Below are positions 26,276 through 35,522 of a stretch of DNA of 64,000 bases, piece after piece; positions within the stretch are counted from its first letter, which is position 1, and the number at the start of each line of letters is the position of its first letter. Under the pieces are notes generated by a model. The model was not told where the DNA came from. It ran no database searches and saw only the letters and a program-made list of their open reading frames with translations. This stretch comes from Clostridiales bacterium (lineage in GTDB: Bacteria > Bacillota > Clostridia > Christensenellales > Borkfalkiaceae): positions 40,046 to 104,045 of the forward strand of contig SVHN01000006.1 in NCBI GenBank assembly GCA_015055805.1. Direction: 5' to 3'. Position numbers and translations under genes: made by a program.

Positions 26276-29095
26276 ATGGATTACTTAAAGATTAAAGGCG
26301 CAAAAGAGAACAACTTAAAGAATATCGACCTAACTATTCCGCGCGATAAACTCGTGGTTTTCACGGGACTATCGGGCAGCGGAAAGAGTACGCTTGCCTT
26401 TGAAACCATTTACGCCGAAGGTCAAAGGCGTTACGTGGAAAGTCTTTCAAGCTATGCGCGTATGTTTTTAGGACAGATGGAAAAACCCGACGTTGAGTCT
26501 ATCGAAGGCTTGTCGCCGGCAATTTCTATCGACCAAAAAACCACTTCGCATAACCCACGCTCAACGGTGGGAACGGTTACCGAGATTTACGATTATTTCC
26601 GTTTACTGTTCGCGCGTGTGGGCGTGCCGCATTGCCCTAAGTGTGGAAGAGAGATCGAACGCCAAACGGTTGACCAGATTGCCGATAAAGTTATGAGTCT
26701 TCCTGAAAGCACGAAGATACTTGTAAACGCACCCGTCGTTAGGGGAAAGAAAGGCGAATATAGTAAAGAGTTTGAAAAATATAAAAAGAGCGGTTTTGCG
26801 CGTGTGGAAGTGGACGGAATAGTTTATACGCTTGACGAAGAGATTAAACTCGATAAGAATATCAAACACAATATAAGCGTGGTCGTCGACAGATTAGTCG
26901 TTAAACCCGATATGGAAAAAAGACTAGCAGACAGCCTTGAAACCGCGCTTAAACTTGCCGACGGTTTGGTGGCAGTCAAGGTGGTTGACGGTGAAACGAC
27001 GCTCTATTCAACCAAGTATTCTTGCCCCGACTGCGGTATTAGTATAGAAGAGATTGAACCGAGATTATTCTCGTTTAACAATCCGTTCGGCGCGTGCCCA
27101 GAGTGCGCAGGACTAGGTTTTAGGAACGAAATTGACGAAAAACTCGTGGTGCGTGACCCGAATAAATCTTTAAGGGAAGGCGCAATGACCATTACCGGTT
27201 GGAACCTAGATAACGGCAAGATGGCTAATATTTATTTTAGCGCGCTTGCAAAGCATTACGGGTTTAGCCTTGACACGCCTGTAAAAGATTTGCCTGAACA
27301 CGTTTACAAAATGATGCTATACGGCAACAACGGCGAAAAGATTAAGATAAGTTACGATACTAGAACGTTTAGCGGTAGTTACGAGTCGTCTTGGGAAGGT
27401 ATAATACCTAACTTAGAGCGGCGTTATAGGGAAACTAGTAGCGATTACACCAAGAGCGAGATTGAAAGATATATGACCGTTCATCCGTGTAATACCTGTC
27501 ACGGCAAAAGGCTTAAAAAGGAAGCACTTGCCGTAACAGTTGGCGGAAAAAATATTGCAGAACTTACCGATATGGCTGTAAGCGAACTAAAAGACTTTGT
27601 TTCTAGCCTTGAATTTGATTACACTAAAACTCTCATTGCTGAGCCTATCTTGAAAGAGATTAAAGCCCGCTTAGACTTTTTGATTAACGTAGGACTAAAC
27701 TACCTTTCGCTATCTAGAAGCGCGTCCACGCTGTCTGGCGGAGAGGCTCAGAGAATTAGGCTTGCTACACAGATAGGTAGCGGACTTACCGGCGTACTAT
27801 ATATTCTTGACGAGCCGAGTATAGGACTGCATCAGCGCGATAACGAAAAACTAATTGCAACCTTAAAAAGACTTCGTGATTTAGGGAATACCCTTATAGT
27901 CGTTGAGCACGACGAAGACACTATGCGTACGGCAGACTTTATAGTCGATATCGGTCCAAAAGCCGGCGTTCACGGCGGTGAAGTTGTGGCTTGTGGTACG
28001 GTTCAAGATATTATGAACGAGCCGCGTTCCATTACAGGCGATTATCTTTCGGGCAGAAGAAAGATAGAAATTCCTACCGCGCGCAAAATTCCCGACGGCA
28101 GAGAGTTAAAGGTCATAGGCGCAAAGCAGAACAACCTTAAAAACGTCGACGTGGCGTTCCCCGTAGGGCTAATAACCGCTGTAACGGGCGTATCGGGTAG
28201 CGGAAAGAGTTCGCTTGTCAACGAGATAGTTTACCCCGCGCTAGCGTTTGAACTTAACGGCGCAAAGGTCAGAAAGGGCGATTGTGAACGCATAGACGGT
28301 ATTGAATATTTTGATAAGGTTATCGCTATTGACCAGTCGCCGATAGGCAGAACTCCGCGCAGTAACCCTGCGACCTATACGGGCGTTTTCTCTGCCATAA
28401 GAGATCTGTTTGCCGCAACCCCTGATGCAAAAGAAAGAGGATATAAATCGGGAAGATTTTCCTTTAACGTTGCAGGTGGTAGATGCGAAAATTGTGAAGG
28501 CGACGGAATTATTAAGATAGAAATGCATTTTCTTCCCGATATGTACGTTCCTTGCGAAGTGTGCAAGGGGCAGAGATATAATAGAGAAACTCTGCAAGTT
28601 AAGTATAAGGGCAAGAACATCAGCGACGTGCTTGATATGACGGTGGATGAAGCGTGCGAATTCTTTAAGCCGATAGCGTCTATCTATAATAAAATCAAGA
28701 CCTTGCAAGACGTCGGTCTTGGCTATATCAAACTCGGTCAGAGTTCAACCACCCTTTCGGGCGGCGAGGCTCAAAGGGTTAAACTTGCAACCGAACTCTC
28801 TAAACGCGCAACGGGTAAGACCTTGTATATACTCGACGAGCCGACTACGGGACTTCACAGTTACGACGTGGAAAAACTTTGCACCGTACTTCAAAGACTT
28901 CAAGAGGCAGGCAATACGGTAATTATTATTGAACATAACCTTGACGTCATAAAACTTGCCGACCACATAATCGACTTAGGACCAGAGGGCGGTAACGGCG
29001 GCGGAACGGTGGTGGCTAAGGGATCACCCGAACAAGTTGCGCAATGTCAAAACAGCCACACGGGAAAATTCTTGAAGAAAATTTTGAACGTATAA
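26276..29095 (+). CDS. uvrA: Excinuclease ABC subunit A
   Basis: 939 residues, normal for UvrA, the dimeric ABC-type damage sensor. It begins [19 protein letters not shown]. Two ATPase cassettes are visible: [20 protein letters not shown] near residue 31 and [19 protein letters not shown] near residue 640, with signatures [12 protein letters not shown] and [12 protein letters not shown]. Zinc modules are CPKCGRE, CPDCG...CPEC and CENCEGDG...CEVC. It follows uvrB by 2 bp in the standard uvrBA order and is ended by a terminator at 29105-29130. Confidence 0.97.
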   Translation: MDYLKIKGAKENNLKNIDLTIPRDKLVVFTGLSGSGKSTLAFETIYAEGQRRYVESLSSYARMFLGQMEKPDVESIEGLSPAISIDQKTTSHNPRSTVGTVTEIYDYFRLLFARVGVPHCPKCGREIERQTVDQIADKVMSLPESTKILVNAPVVRGKKGEYSKEFEKYKKSGFARVEVDGIVYTLDEEIKLDKNIKHNISVVVDRLVVKPDMEKRLADSLETALKLADGLVAVKVVDGETTLYSTKYSCPDCGISIEEIEPRLFSFNNPFGACPECAGLGFRNEIDEKLVVRDPNKSLREGAMTITGWNLDNGKMANIYFSALAKHYGFSLDTPVKDLPEHVYKMMLYGNNGEKIKISYDTRTFSGSYESSWEGIIPNLERRYRETSSDYTKSEIERYMTVHPCNTCHGKRLKKEALAVTVGGKNIAELTDMAVSELKDFVSSLEFDYTKTLIAEPILKEIKARLDFLINVGLNYLSLSRSASTLSGGEAQRIRLATQIGSGLTGVLYILDEPSIGLHQRDNEKLIATLKRLRDLGNTLIVVEHDEDTMRTADFIVDIGPKAGVHGGEVVACGTVQDIMNEPRSITGDYLSGRRKIEIPTARKIPDGRELKVIGAKQNNLKNVDVAFPVGLITAVTGVSGSGKSSLVNEIVYPALAFELNGAKVRKGDCERIDGIEYFDKVIAIDQSPIGRTPRSNPATYTGVFSAIRDLFAATPDAKERGYKSGRFSFNVAGGRCENCEGDGIIKIEMHFLPDMYVPCEVCKGQRYNRETLQVKYKGKNISDVLDMTVDEACEFFKPIASIYNKIKTLQDVGLGYIKLGQSSTTLSGGEAQRVKLATELSKRATGKTLYILDEPTTGLHSYDVEKLCTVLQRLQEAGNTVIIIEHNLDVIKLADHIIDLGPEGGNGGGTVVAKGSPEQVAQCQNSHTGKFLKKILNV

Positions 29096-29104
29096 AACAA
29101 ATAA

Positions 29105-29130
29105 AACGCCCGAAGTCAGGGCGTTTTTTT
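29105..29130 (+). terminator. Intrinsic terminator after uvrA
   Basis: AACGCCC (29105-29111) pairs with GGGCGTT (29119-29125), followed by a T7 run. Confidence 0.85.
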
Positions 29131-29141
29131 GCGCTTTAAGG

Positions 29142-29169
29142 TGGGTAAATAAAATTGGGTAAATAAAAT
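29142..29169. repeat. Perfect 14-bp tandem duplication
   Basis: TGGGTAAATAAAAT occurs twice without a gap in the A/T-rich spacer between uvrA and dgt. The rest of the spacer holds only the terminator and a promoter. Confidence 0.85.
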
Positions 29170-29215
29170 AATATATAAATTATTTAATAAATTTTAAAAT
29201 AAAAAAAGGGATTTT

Positions 29216-29244
29216 GATTTTTTTGTAGTATTAATATACGATAA
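29216..29244 (+). promoter_or_regulatory. Probable promoter of the dgt-dnaG-rpoD operon
   Basis: TTGATT (29216-29221) and TACGAT (29239-29244) with a 17-bp spacer, 23 bp before the dgt start. The -10 is imperfect. Confidence 0.45.
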
Positions 29245-29267
29245 GGAAAGTTTAAGCAGGGGAATTT

Positions 29268-30263
29268 ATGAAAGAACACACCTTGAAAAAAGAAGAAATG
29301 TTTCTGTCTAAATATGCTACTAAGTCAAAGGATACCGAAGGAAGATTAAGGGAAGAAACGCCCTGTCCTATGCGTACCGACTTTCAGCGCGACCGTGACA
29401 GAATTATTCATTGCAAGGCGTTCCGCCGTCTTAAAAACAAAACTCAGGTTTTCTTTTCGCCTGAGGGCGACCATTACCGCACGCGTTTAACTCACACGCT
29501 CAACGTGTCGCAGGTTGCAAGGGGAATAGCGAGAACGCTTAACCTTAACGAAGACTTGACCGAGGCCATTGCGCTAGGGCACGACTTAGGGCACACGCCT
29601 TTCGGGCATTCGGGGGAAAGAATACTTAACAAATTAAACCCTAATGGCTTTAAGCATAACGAGCAGTCGGGAAGAGTGGTTGACGTTTTGGAAAACGACG
29701 GTAGGGGGCTTAACCTTACTCGCGAAGTAGTGGACGGCATTATTAACCACAAAATCAACTCTAAGCCAAAGACCTTAGAGGGAAAGGCTGTTAGTCTTGC
29801 AGACCGCATTGCGTATATTAACCACGACATTGACGACGCGATTGACGGTGGATTTATAACCCTTTCCGATCTTCCAAAAGACGCCGTTGAACTTTTGGGT
29901 GAAACTTCGAGTAGGCGCATCAATTCAATGCTGTCGTCAATATTTAGAAAGAGTTACGGCAGGAATACCGTGGAAATGGAAAAAGAATACGCTGATGCAA
30001 CTATGGAACTTAGAACTTTTCTTTTCGAAAACGTTTACGGTGACGATACGTTTAGGAACGAAGAGGCGCGCGCTGACAGAATGATAAGCGCGCTATACGA
30101 GTACTATCAGCAAAATAAGGACAAACTGCCTGAGTTTTATATCGGCAGACTAGAGTGTGATAATTTAGATACCGTACTTTGCGATTACATATCGGGTATG
30201 AGCGATATGTACGCAGTAAAAACTTTTAGCGAGATATTTATACCAAAGAACTGGAAACTGTAA
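29268..30263 (+). CDS. dgt: Deoxyguanosinetriphosphate triphosphohydrolase-like HD protein
   Basis: 331 residues. This HD-superfamily enzyme removes triphosphate from dNTPs. Metal-site residues are visible: RTRLTHTLNVSQVARGIAR (His about 76), ALGHDLGHTPFGHSGE (HD about 105-106) and SLADRIAYINHDIDDA. The N-terminal FRRLKNKTQVF block is also typical. It is the first gene before dnaG and rpoD in many Clostridia, where nucleotide-pool control is tied to replication priming. The gap to dnaG is 3 bp. Confidence 0.92.
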   Translation: MKEHTLKKEEMFLSKYATKSKDTEGRLREETPCPMRTDFQRDRDRIIHCKAFRRLKNKTQVFFSPEGDHYRTRLTHTLNVSQVARGIARTLNLNEDLTEAIALGHDLGHTPFGHSGERILNKLNPNGFKHNEQSGRVVDVLENDGRGLNLTREVVDGIINHKINSKPKTLEGKAVSLADRIAYINHDIDDAIDGGFITLSDLPKDAVELLGETSSRRINSMLSSIFRKSYGRNTVEMEKEYADATMELRTFLFENVYGDDTFRNEEARADRMISALYEYYQQNKDKLPEFYIGRLECDNLDTVLCDYISGMSDMYAVKTFSEIFIPKNWKL

Positions 30264-30266
30264 GAA

Positions 30267-32036
30267 ATGAGAGGCTTTGACGTTAAGTTTATAGACGAAC
30301 TTAAAAGTAAAAACGACATAGTGGATTTGATCGGAAGATACGTGCGACTAGAACAGCGCGGCGGAAACTTCTGGGGAAAATGCCCTTTTCATCACGAAAA
30401 GACGGCATCTTTTTCGGTTAATCCTACGGGTCAGTTTTATTACTGTTTCGGCTGTCATAAAAGCGGCGACGTCATAAGTTTTATTATGGAAATAGAATCG
30501 CTTGATTTTAACGATTCTGTAAGGTTTTTAGCAGACCGCGTAAAAATGCCGCTGCCCGAAGTTAAGTACGACGACGAGAAAATCAAGGAAGAAAAACGCT
30601 TAAAACAGCGCATACTAGACCTGTTAAAGGATACCGCGCGTTTTTACGTTTCTAACCTTAAAAGTGAGAGCGGTAGCGACCACGTCGACTACGCATTTAA
30701 GAGAAAACTTACTGCCGAGACCATAACCAAGTTCGGCATGGGCGCATCGTTAGATTTTTATTCTCTGCCCAAGTATTTGCGTTCAAAAGGTTATACCGAT
30801 AAAGAAATGGTTTTGTCGGGCGCGGTTGGTGAAAAGGACGGAAGATATTTTGACTGGCTAGGTAAAAGGCTGGTTATTCCGCTTATCGACCAGTTTAATA
30901 ACGTTATATCCTTTGCTGGGCGCAGAATTGACGGGGGCAAAGAACAAAAATATATAAACACAAAAGAAACTTCGGTGTTTTCTAAGGGCAAAACTTTCTT
31001 TAACCTTAACAACTTAAAAAAGATAAAGAACCAAAAAGGCTTGGATTCTGTGGTTGTCGTTGAAGGACATCTTGACGTAGTATCGCTAGTACAGGCTGGT
31101 ATTGAGAACGTGGTTGCAAGTATGGGTACGGCGTTTACCAAAGACCAAGCGCGAATACTTAAACGCTACACCGACAAAGTATTCATAAGTTTTGACGGCG
31201 ACTTTGCAGGACAGAAAGCGTCTATCCGCGGCCTAGAAATTTTGAGTGAAGAAGGCTTGGAAGTTAAGGTTGTATCCTTGCCCGACGGCATGGATCCCGA
31301 CGACGTCATTAAGACAAGCGGTGCGGACGGGTATAGAAAACTTCTTACCGCGGCAATGCCGCTTATAGATTTTAAGTTAGATATTATACGAAAGACTTAC
31401 GACGTAAACACGGTTGACGGAAAACGTAAATACGTTACCAACGCCGTGCGCGTTATAAAAGAGAGTTCGTCACCTGCTGAGCAGGAAGATTTGCTTAAAA
31501 CCGTGCGCGACGTTTCGGGCACTACTTTTGAGGCGTTAAAGAGAGAACTGTATTCGGTGGAAGAAAAACCCAAAGAAGGACAAGCCGTACCACAGTTTAC
31601 CGATAACGCAGGGGATAAGACGGCACTTGCGGCAAGGTTTATACTTGCATCGTACCTATTTGGGAAACCGTACGCGGAAGAAACCGACATATCTGCGCTA
31701 GAGTTTTCTTTGCCCGTGCATAAAGAGATTCAGGGGTATATTCTAAGCAAGGTTAAATCTAACGAAAAGGTTAAGTTTAACGATCTTTACGAACTGCTTA
31801 GTCCCGAATATAGCGACGAGATATCGCGTATTGCAGGGTGGGAAACCGACGAAAATAAAAACTTTGACCAAACGGCGTACTTTTTCGATTGCGTGCGCAC
31901 GCTTAAAACCGATAGGCTAACAAAAGAACTCGATAGGCTGACTGCACTCTTTAATGCCGAAACGGACAACGCGAAAAGACGAACTTTTGCCGCTGAAATG
32001 GCAAAATTACTTGCAGAAAAGAACAAACTATTATAG
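30267..32036 (+). CDS. dnaG: DNA primase
   Basis: 589 residues. DnaG makes RNA primers for replication. Zinc-binding CHC2 domain with CPFHHEKTASFSVN...FYYCFGCHKSGD (about residues 39-66), catalytic core with RLVIPLIDQFNNVISFAGR, TOPRIM motif VVVEGHLDVVSLVQAGIENV and metal-binding SFDGDFAGQKAS. A divergent C-terminal helicase-binding domain follows. It lies between dgt and rpoD, as in the macromolecular synthesis operon of Firmicutes. Confidence 0.96.
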   Translation: MRGFDVKFIDELKSKNDIVDLIGRYVRLEQRGGNFWGKCPFHHEKTASFSVNPTGQFYYCFGCHKSGDVISFIMEIESLDFNDSVRFLADRVKMPLPEVKYDDEKIKEEKRLKQRILDLLKDTARFYVSNLKSESGSDHVDYAFKRKLTAETITKFGMGASLDFYSLPKYLRSKGYTDKEMVLSGAVGEKDGRYFDWLGKRLVIPLIDQFNNVISFAGRRIDGGKEQKYINTKETSVFSKGKTFFNLNNLKKIKNQKGLDSVVVVEGHLDVVSLVQAGIENVVASMGTAFTKDQARILKRYTDKVFISFDGDFAGQKASIRGLEILSEEGLEVKVVSLPDGMDPDDVIKTSGADGYRKLLTAAMPLIDFKLDIIRKTYDVNTVDGKRKYVTNAVRVIKESSSPAEQEDLLKTVRDVSGTTFEALKRELYSVEEKPKEGQAVPQFTDNAGDKTALAARFILASYLFGKPYAEETDISALEFSLPVHKEIQGYILSKVKSNEKVKFNDLYELLSPEYSDEISRIAGWETDENKNFDQTAYFFDCVRTLKTDRLTKELDRLTALFNAETDNAKRRTFAAEMAKLLAEKNKLL

Positions 32037-32072
32037 TAATTGAAAGCGATATTTATCGCAGGAGGAACTTTT

Positions 32073-33209
32073 ATGGAAGAAAAAAAGGTAAAGGCAACTG
32101 AACCCGAAACCACTCAGGCTGAACAGCCCTTGGCGACAACCCCTGATAACGGCGACATTTTAAGCGTTGAACTGGCTACCGTAGTTTACGACGTTATTTT
32201 GGAGTTCAAAAAGAGCGGCAGTATAACCACATCGCAACTTTTTGATAAACTGGAAAAATTCCAGACTACGCCGGCGCAGCTTGAAGAGATTTATAAAATC
32301 TTTGACGATAAGGGTGTACAGATAATAAACGAATACGAGCGTGACAAAGATTTATACGACCAGCTTTTGAAAGAAATCAGCATGGACGATCCGGTTAAAA
32401 TGTATCTTAAAGATATCGGTAAAGTCCCACTACTTCAACCCGACGAAGAAACCGAGCTTGCAAAGCGTATGATGGAAGGGGACGAGGCTGCAAAGAGATT
32501 GCTGTCCGAGGCAAACCTAAGACTAGTCGTATCTATCGCAAAAAGGTATATGGGCAGGGGCATGCAATTTTTGGATCTTATTCAGGAAGGCAACCTAGGT
32601 CTTATGAAAGCGGTTGAAAAATTCGACTATCAAAAAGGCTTTAAGTTCTCGACCTACGCTACTTGGTGGATAAGACAGGCTATAACCCGCGCTATTGCCG
32701 ATCAGGCAAGGACTATTCGTATCCCCGTTCACATGGTTGAAACCATAAACAAACTCATTAGGGTTTCACGTAGACTTTTACAAGAACTCGGCAGAGAGCC
32801 ACTTCCCGAAGAGATTGCAAAAGAAATGGATATAACCGAAGAAAGGGTTAGGGAAATCCAAAAGATTGCGCAAGACCCCGTATCGCTTGAAACGCCTATC
32901 GGTGAAGAAGAAGACAGTCATCTTTCCGACTTTATCGAAGACGAAAGAAGTGCCGCGCCTACCGACGCCGTGTCTTACACTATGCTTAAAGAACAACTTA
33001 TCGGCGTACTCGACACACTTACTCCGCGTGAAGAAAAGGTTTTAAGATTAAGATACGGTCTAGACGACGGAAAACCCAGAACACTTGAAGAAGTTGGTAA
33101 AGAGTTTAACGTTACTAGGGAAAGAATTCGTCAGATAGAAGCCAAAGCCCTTCGTAAACTGCGTCATCCCAGCCGTTCAAAACGCCTAAAAGACTATATA
33201 GAAAAATAA
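32073..33209 (+). CDS. rpoD: RNA polymerase primary sigma factor (sigma-70/SigA)
   Basis: About 378 residues. It has sigma region 1.1 in short form, region 1.2/2 ([44 protein letters not shown] for -10 recognition), region 3, and region 4 with [20 protein letters not shown] for -35 recognition. The many TTGACA/TATAAT promoters seen here are its expected targets. ATG 32073 is chosen because AGGAGG lies just before it; a TTG at 32040 overlaps the dnaG end without a site. It overlaps trmK by 1 bp. Confidence 0.97.
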   Translation: MEEKKVKATEPETTQAEQPLATTPDNGDILSVELATVVYDVILEFKKSGSITTSQLFDKLEKFQTTPAQLEEIYKIFDDKGVQIINEYERDKDLYDQLLKEISMDDPVKMYLKDIGKVPLLQPDEETELAKRMMEGDEAAKRLLSEANLRLVVSIAKRYMGRGMQFLDLIQEGNLGLMKAVEKFDYQKGFKFSTYATWWIRQAITRAIADQARTIRIPVHMVETINKLIRVSRRLLQELGREPLPEEIAKEMDITEERVREIQKIAQDPVSLETPIGEEEDSHLSDFIEDERSAAPTDAVSYTMLKEQLIGVLDTLTPREEKVLRLRYGLDDGKPRTLEEVGKEFNVTRERIRQIEAKALRKLRHPSRSKRLKDYIEK

Positions 33210-33850
33210 TGAATTCAAGATTAGAACGGATATTTTCCGTCCTTACCGAGTGTAACGTGTTTGCAGATATCGGTTGTGACCACGGGTATATGGCAAAAGC
33301 AATGCTTGACAGCGGTAAATGTAAAAGGGTTATAATTTCCGACGTCAGCGAAAAGTGTTTGAAAAAAGCCCAAGACCTTTTAGCCGATTATGCAAAAAGC
33401 GGCAGGGTTACTAGCGTGGTTTCAGATGGGTTTGAAAAGGTCGGACCTTGCGACCTTGCGCTTATAGCAGGTATGGGCGGAGAAGAGATAATATCCATAA
33501 TAGAAAAGGCTAAATCTTTGCCCGAAAGACTGGTCGTTCAACCTATGAAGAATACCGATAGAGTGCGCGTGGCAGTAATTAAGGCAGGGTACGCGGTGGA
33601 AAAGGATTTTACCTTTATTTGTCAGGGCAAGTATTACGACCTTATATCCTTAAAGAAAGGAAAGGATAGCCTTACGAGAGAAGAGATAGAGTTTGGAAGG
33701 ACTAATATAAACGAGCCGACCGAAGATTTTAAAAAGATAATATCGGATAAAATATCTAAGTTAAGGGAATATCTTGAAAGCGACACCATGTCGGATAAGA
33801 CCAAACAAGATATGATATCTGAGATAGAAAAACTTAGTAAATATGTATAA
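33209..33850 (+). CDS. trmK: tRNA (adenine(22)-N(1))-methyltransferase TrmK
   Basis: 213 residues. SAM-binding motif FADIGCDHGYMAKAML near the N terminus, then AGMGGEEIISII and RLVVQPMKN, which define the TrmK/YqfN family that methylates A22 of certain tRNAs. A coiled C-terminal helix completes the protein. It follows rpoD with a 1-bp overlap and overlaps the Nif3 gene by 8 bp, the same order as yqfN-yqfO in Bacillus. Confidence 0.92.
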   Translation: MNSRLERIFSVLTECNVFADIGCDHGYMAKAMLDSGKCKRVIISDVSEKCLKKAQDLLADYAKSGRVTSVVSDGFEKVGPCDLALIAGMGGEEIISIIEKAKSLPERLVVQPMKNTDRVRVAVIKAGYAVEKDFTFICQGKYYDLISLKKGKDSLTREEIEFGRTNINEPTEDFKKIISDKISKLREYLESDTMSDKTKQDMISEIEKLSKYV

Positions 33851-34625
33851 ACTTAAAGATTTTTTAAGCCTATTAGAGCAGTACGCGCCCTTAGAAATTA
33901 GCAGAAAAGCCATTGAGTCGGGGGACTACGACAATAGCGGAATAATCGTTAATTCGCACGACCAAGTAAATTCGGTGTTGTTTACTCTCGACCTATCGGT
34001 AGATGCAGTAAAAGCGGCGATAAAACTTAACGCTGATACGGTGGTAACTCACCACCCTGCGATATATAATCCTATAAAAAGTTTGGATAAAGACGGTGAT
34101 ACCGCCGCGCTTTTACTTGCGGTAGAAAACCACTTAAACGTCGTGTCAATGCACCTTAATTTGGATATGGCGAGTCTTGGAATAGACTATTATTTGGCAA
34201 AAGGACTAGGCGGCGAAAACACTAAGATTTTACAGCCGTTATCGGGTTTAGAAAACGGTTACGGCAGAGAGTTTAGTGTAAACTGTGACGCGGAAAAAAT
34301 AAAGCAAAGGGCGGAAGAAGTTTTCGGCTCTAAAAAGATAATTTTATACGGCTTTGGCGCGGTGGGAAAGGCAGCGTCTTTTTGTGGCGGTGGTAGTGGA
34401 CACGCGCTTGACGCCGTGGAAAAAGGCCAAACTAATGCGGATTTAATAATAACGTCGGACGTTCCGCACCACGTCTTGAAAGAACTAATTGAACGCGGAA
34501 AAAAGGTTATGATTATTCCGCATTACGTATCCGAACAGTACGGATTTAATAAATTTTACGAGTGGACCTTAGATAATCTAAAAGGACTAAAAGCGTATTA
34601 TTTTGAAGATAAAAGATTTATGTAA
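33843..34625 (+). CDS. Nif3-like dinuclear metal-binding protein (YqfO family)
   Basis: 260 residues, the short form without the inserted PII-like domain of Bacillus YqfO. Metal-site blocks are present: VVTHHPAIYNPIKSL (HH), VVSMHLNLDMASLGIDYYLA (H...D) and, near the C terminus, GQTNADLIITSDVPHH with a further His/Glu in IIPHYVSEQYG. Family members have been called GTP cyclohydrolase I type 2, but the reaction remains uncertain. It overlaps trmK and is followed by a zinc-ribbon gene 12 bp on. Confidence 0.9.
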   Translation: MYKLKDFLSLLEQYAPLEISRKAIESGDYDNSGIIVNSHDQVNSVLFTLDLSVDAVKAAIKLNADTVVTHHPAIYNPIKSLDKDGDTAALLLAVENHLNVVSMHLNLDMASLGIDYYLAKGLGGENTKILQPLSGLENGYGREFSVNCDAEKIKQRAEEVFGSKKIILYGFGAVGKAASFCGGGSGHALDAVEKGQTNADLIITSDVPHHVLKELIERGKKVMIIPHYVSEQYGFNKFYEWTLDNLKGLKAYYFEDKRFM

Positions 34626-34637
34626 AGGAGAACGACT

Positions 34638-35339
34638 ATGATAGAAGCATTGCTTAATTATCAGACGGCAGACGCAAAACTAAGAAAGATTGAAAAGACG
34701 CTTTCTGAAAGTGAAGAGAGAAAAAAGGCTGTCAACGCAAAAAAATATCTCGAAGGGGTAGAAGACAACGTCAATAAACTTGACGATCGCGCAGCTGAAC
34801 TTATAGCGACCTATCAAAAGGCAACCGAAGACCAGTTAAAACTTAAAGAGATAGAATCGGAAATTGAAGAATCTATTGATAGCGCATCAGACCCGAAAGA
34901 AGTTTCTTTCCTTATAAAAAAGGCGGAAGAACTCATATCAAAAATTAAGGCTTTGGGCGCAAAGGCAAGCAAGATATCCGAAGAAATTCAGGCGGTTATG
35001 AAAGAGTATTCGACCATTAAGAACACTACCAAAGCGGCTCAGGTTCAATACAAGGAAAACGCAGAAAAATACAATGCATTAAAAGAATCCGTCAAGGCGG
35101 AAAAAGAAAGTGTTGAAAAGGAACTTGAAGAGCTAAAAGCAAAGGTTGATCCTACCCTTATGGATAGATACCTTAAAAAGCGCGCTAATAAGATTTATCC
35201 TATTGTTTACGCCGCAAGGGATAACGTTTGCGGCGCGTGCAATATGGAACTTCCCATGTCCGAACTTAATAGACTCAAAAACGGTGAAATTATAGATTGC
35301 GATCAATGCGGAAGGCTTATATATCAGCCGAAAAAATAA
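34638..35339 (+). CDS. CT398-like coiled-coil protein with C4 zinc ribbon
   Basis: 233 residues. About residues 1-180 form a long antiparallel coiled coil rich in Lys and Glu. The C terminus carries two CxxC knuckles, VCGACNMELPMSEL and IDCDQCGRLIY, giving a C4 zinc ribbon (zf-RING_7). Family members are widespread and linked to RNA or ribosome functions, but the role is unproven. It is the last gene of the dgt-dnaG-rpoD-trmK-nif3 run and is closed by a strong terminator. Confidence 0.88.
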   Translation: MIEALLNYQTADAKLRKIEKTLSESEERKKAVNAKKYLEGVEDNVNKLDDRAAELIATYQKATEDQLKLKEIESEIEESIDSASDPKEVSFLIKKAEELISKIKALGAKASKISEEIQAVMKEYSTIKNTTKAAQVQYKENAEKYNALKESVKAEKESVEKELEELKAKVDPTLMDRYLKKRANKIYPIVYAARDNVCGACNMELPMSELNRLKNGEIIDCDQCGRLIYQPKK

Positions 35340-35355
35340 AGAAGATAAACACCTG

Positions 35356-35392
35356 TCGGGGCAGACGATAATACGTCTGCCCCGAATTTTTT
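35356..35392 (+). terminator. Intrinsic terminator of the dnaG-rpoD operon
   Basis: TCGGGGCAGACG (35356-35367) pairs perfectly with CGTCTGCCCCGA (35374-35385), followed by a T run to 35392. Confidence 0.9.
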
Positions 35393-35452
35393 AAGCGTTT
35401 GCTACTTATATATTTAAATTTAAAATAATTATTTAAAAGTTGGTGCAAAGCA

Positions 35453-35481
35453 TTGTAAAAAATCACGCTTTTTGGTATAAT
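35453..35481 (+). promoter_or_regulatory. Extended -10 promoter of the ftsK-rimO-pgsA-cinA-recA operon
   Basis: TTGTAA (35453-35458), a 17-bp spacer and TATAAT (35476-35481) preceded by TG at 35473-35474 (extended -10). Confidence 0.7.
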
Positions 35482-35522
35482 TTAATCTGTATAAGAATTT
35501 GATAAAATTTCGAGGTGGACTT

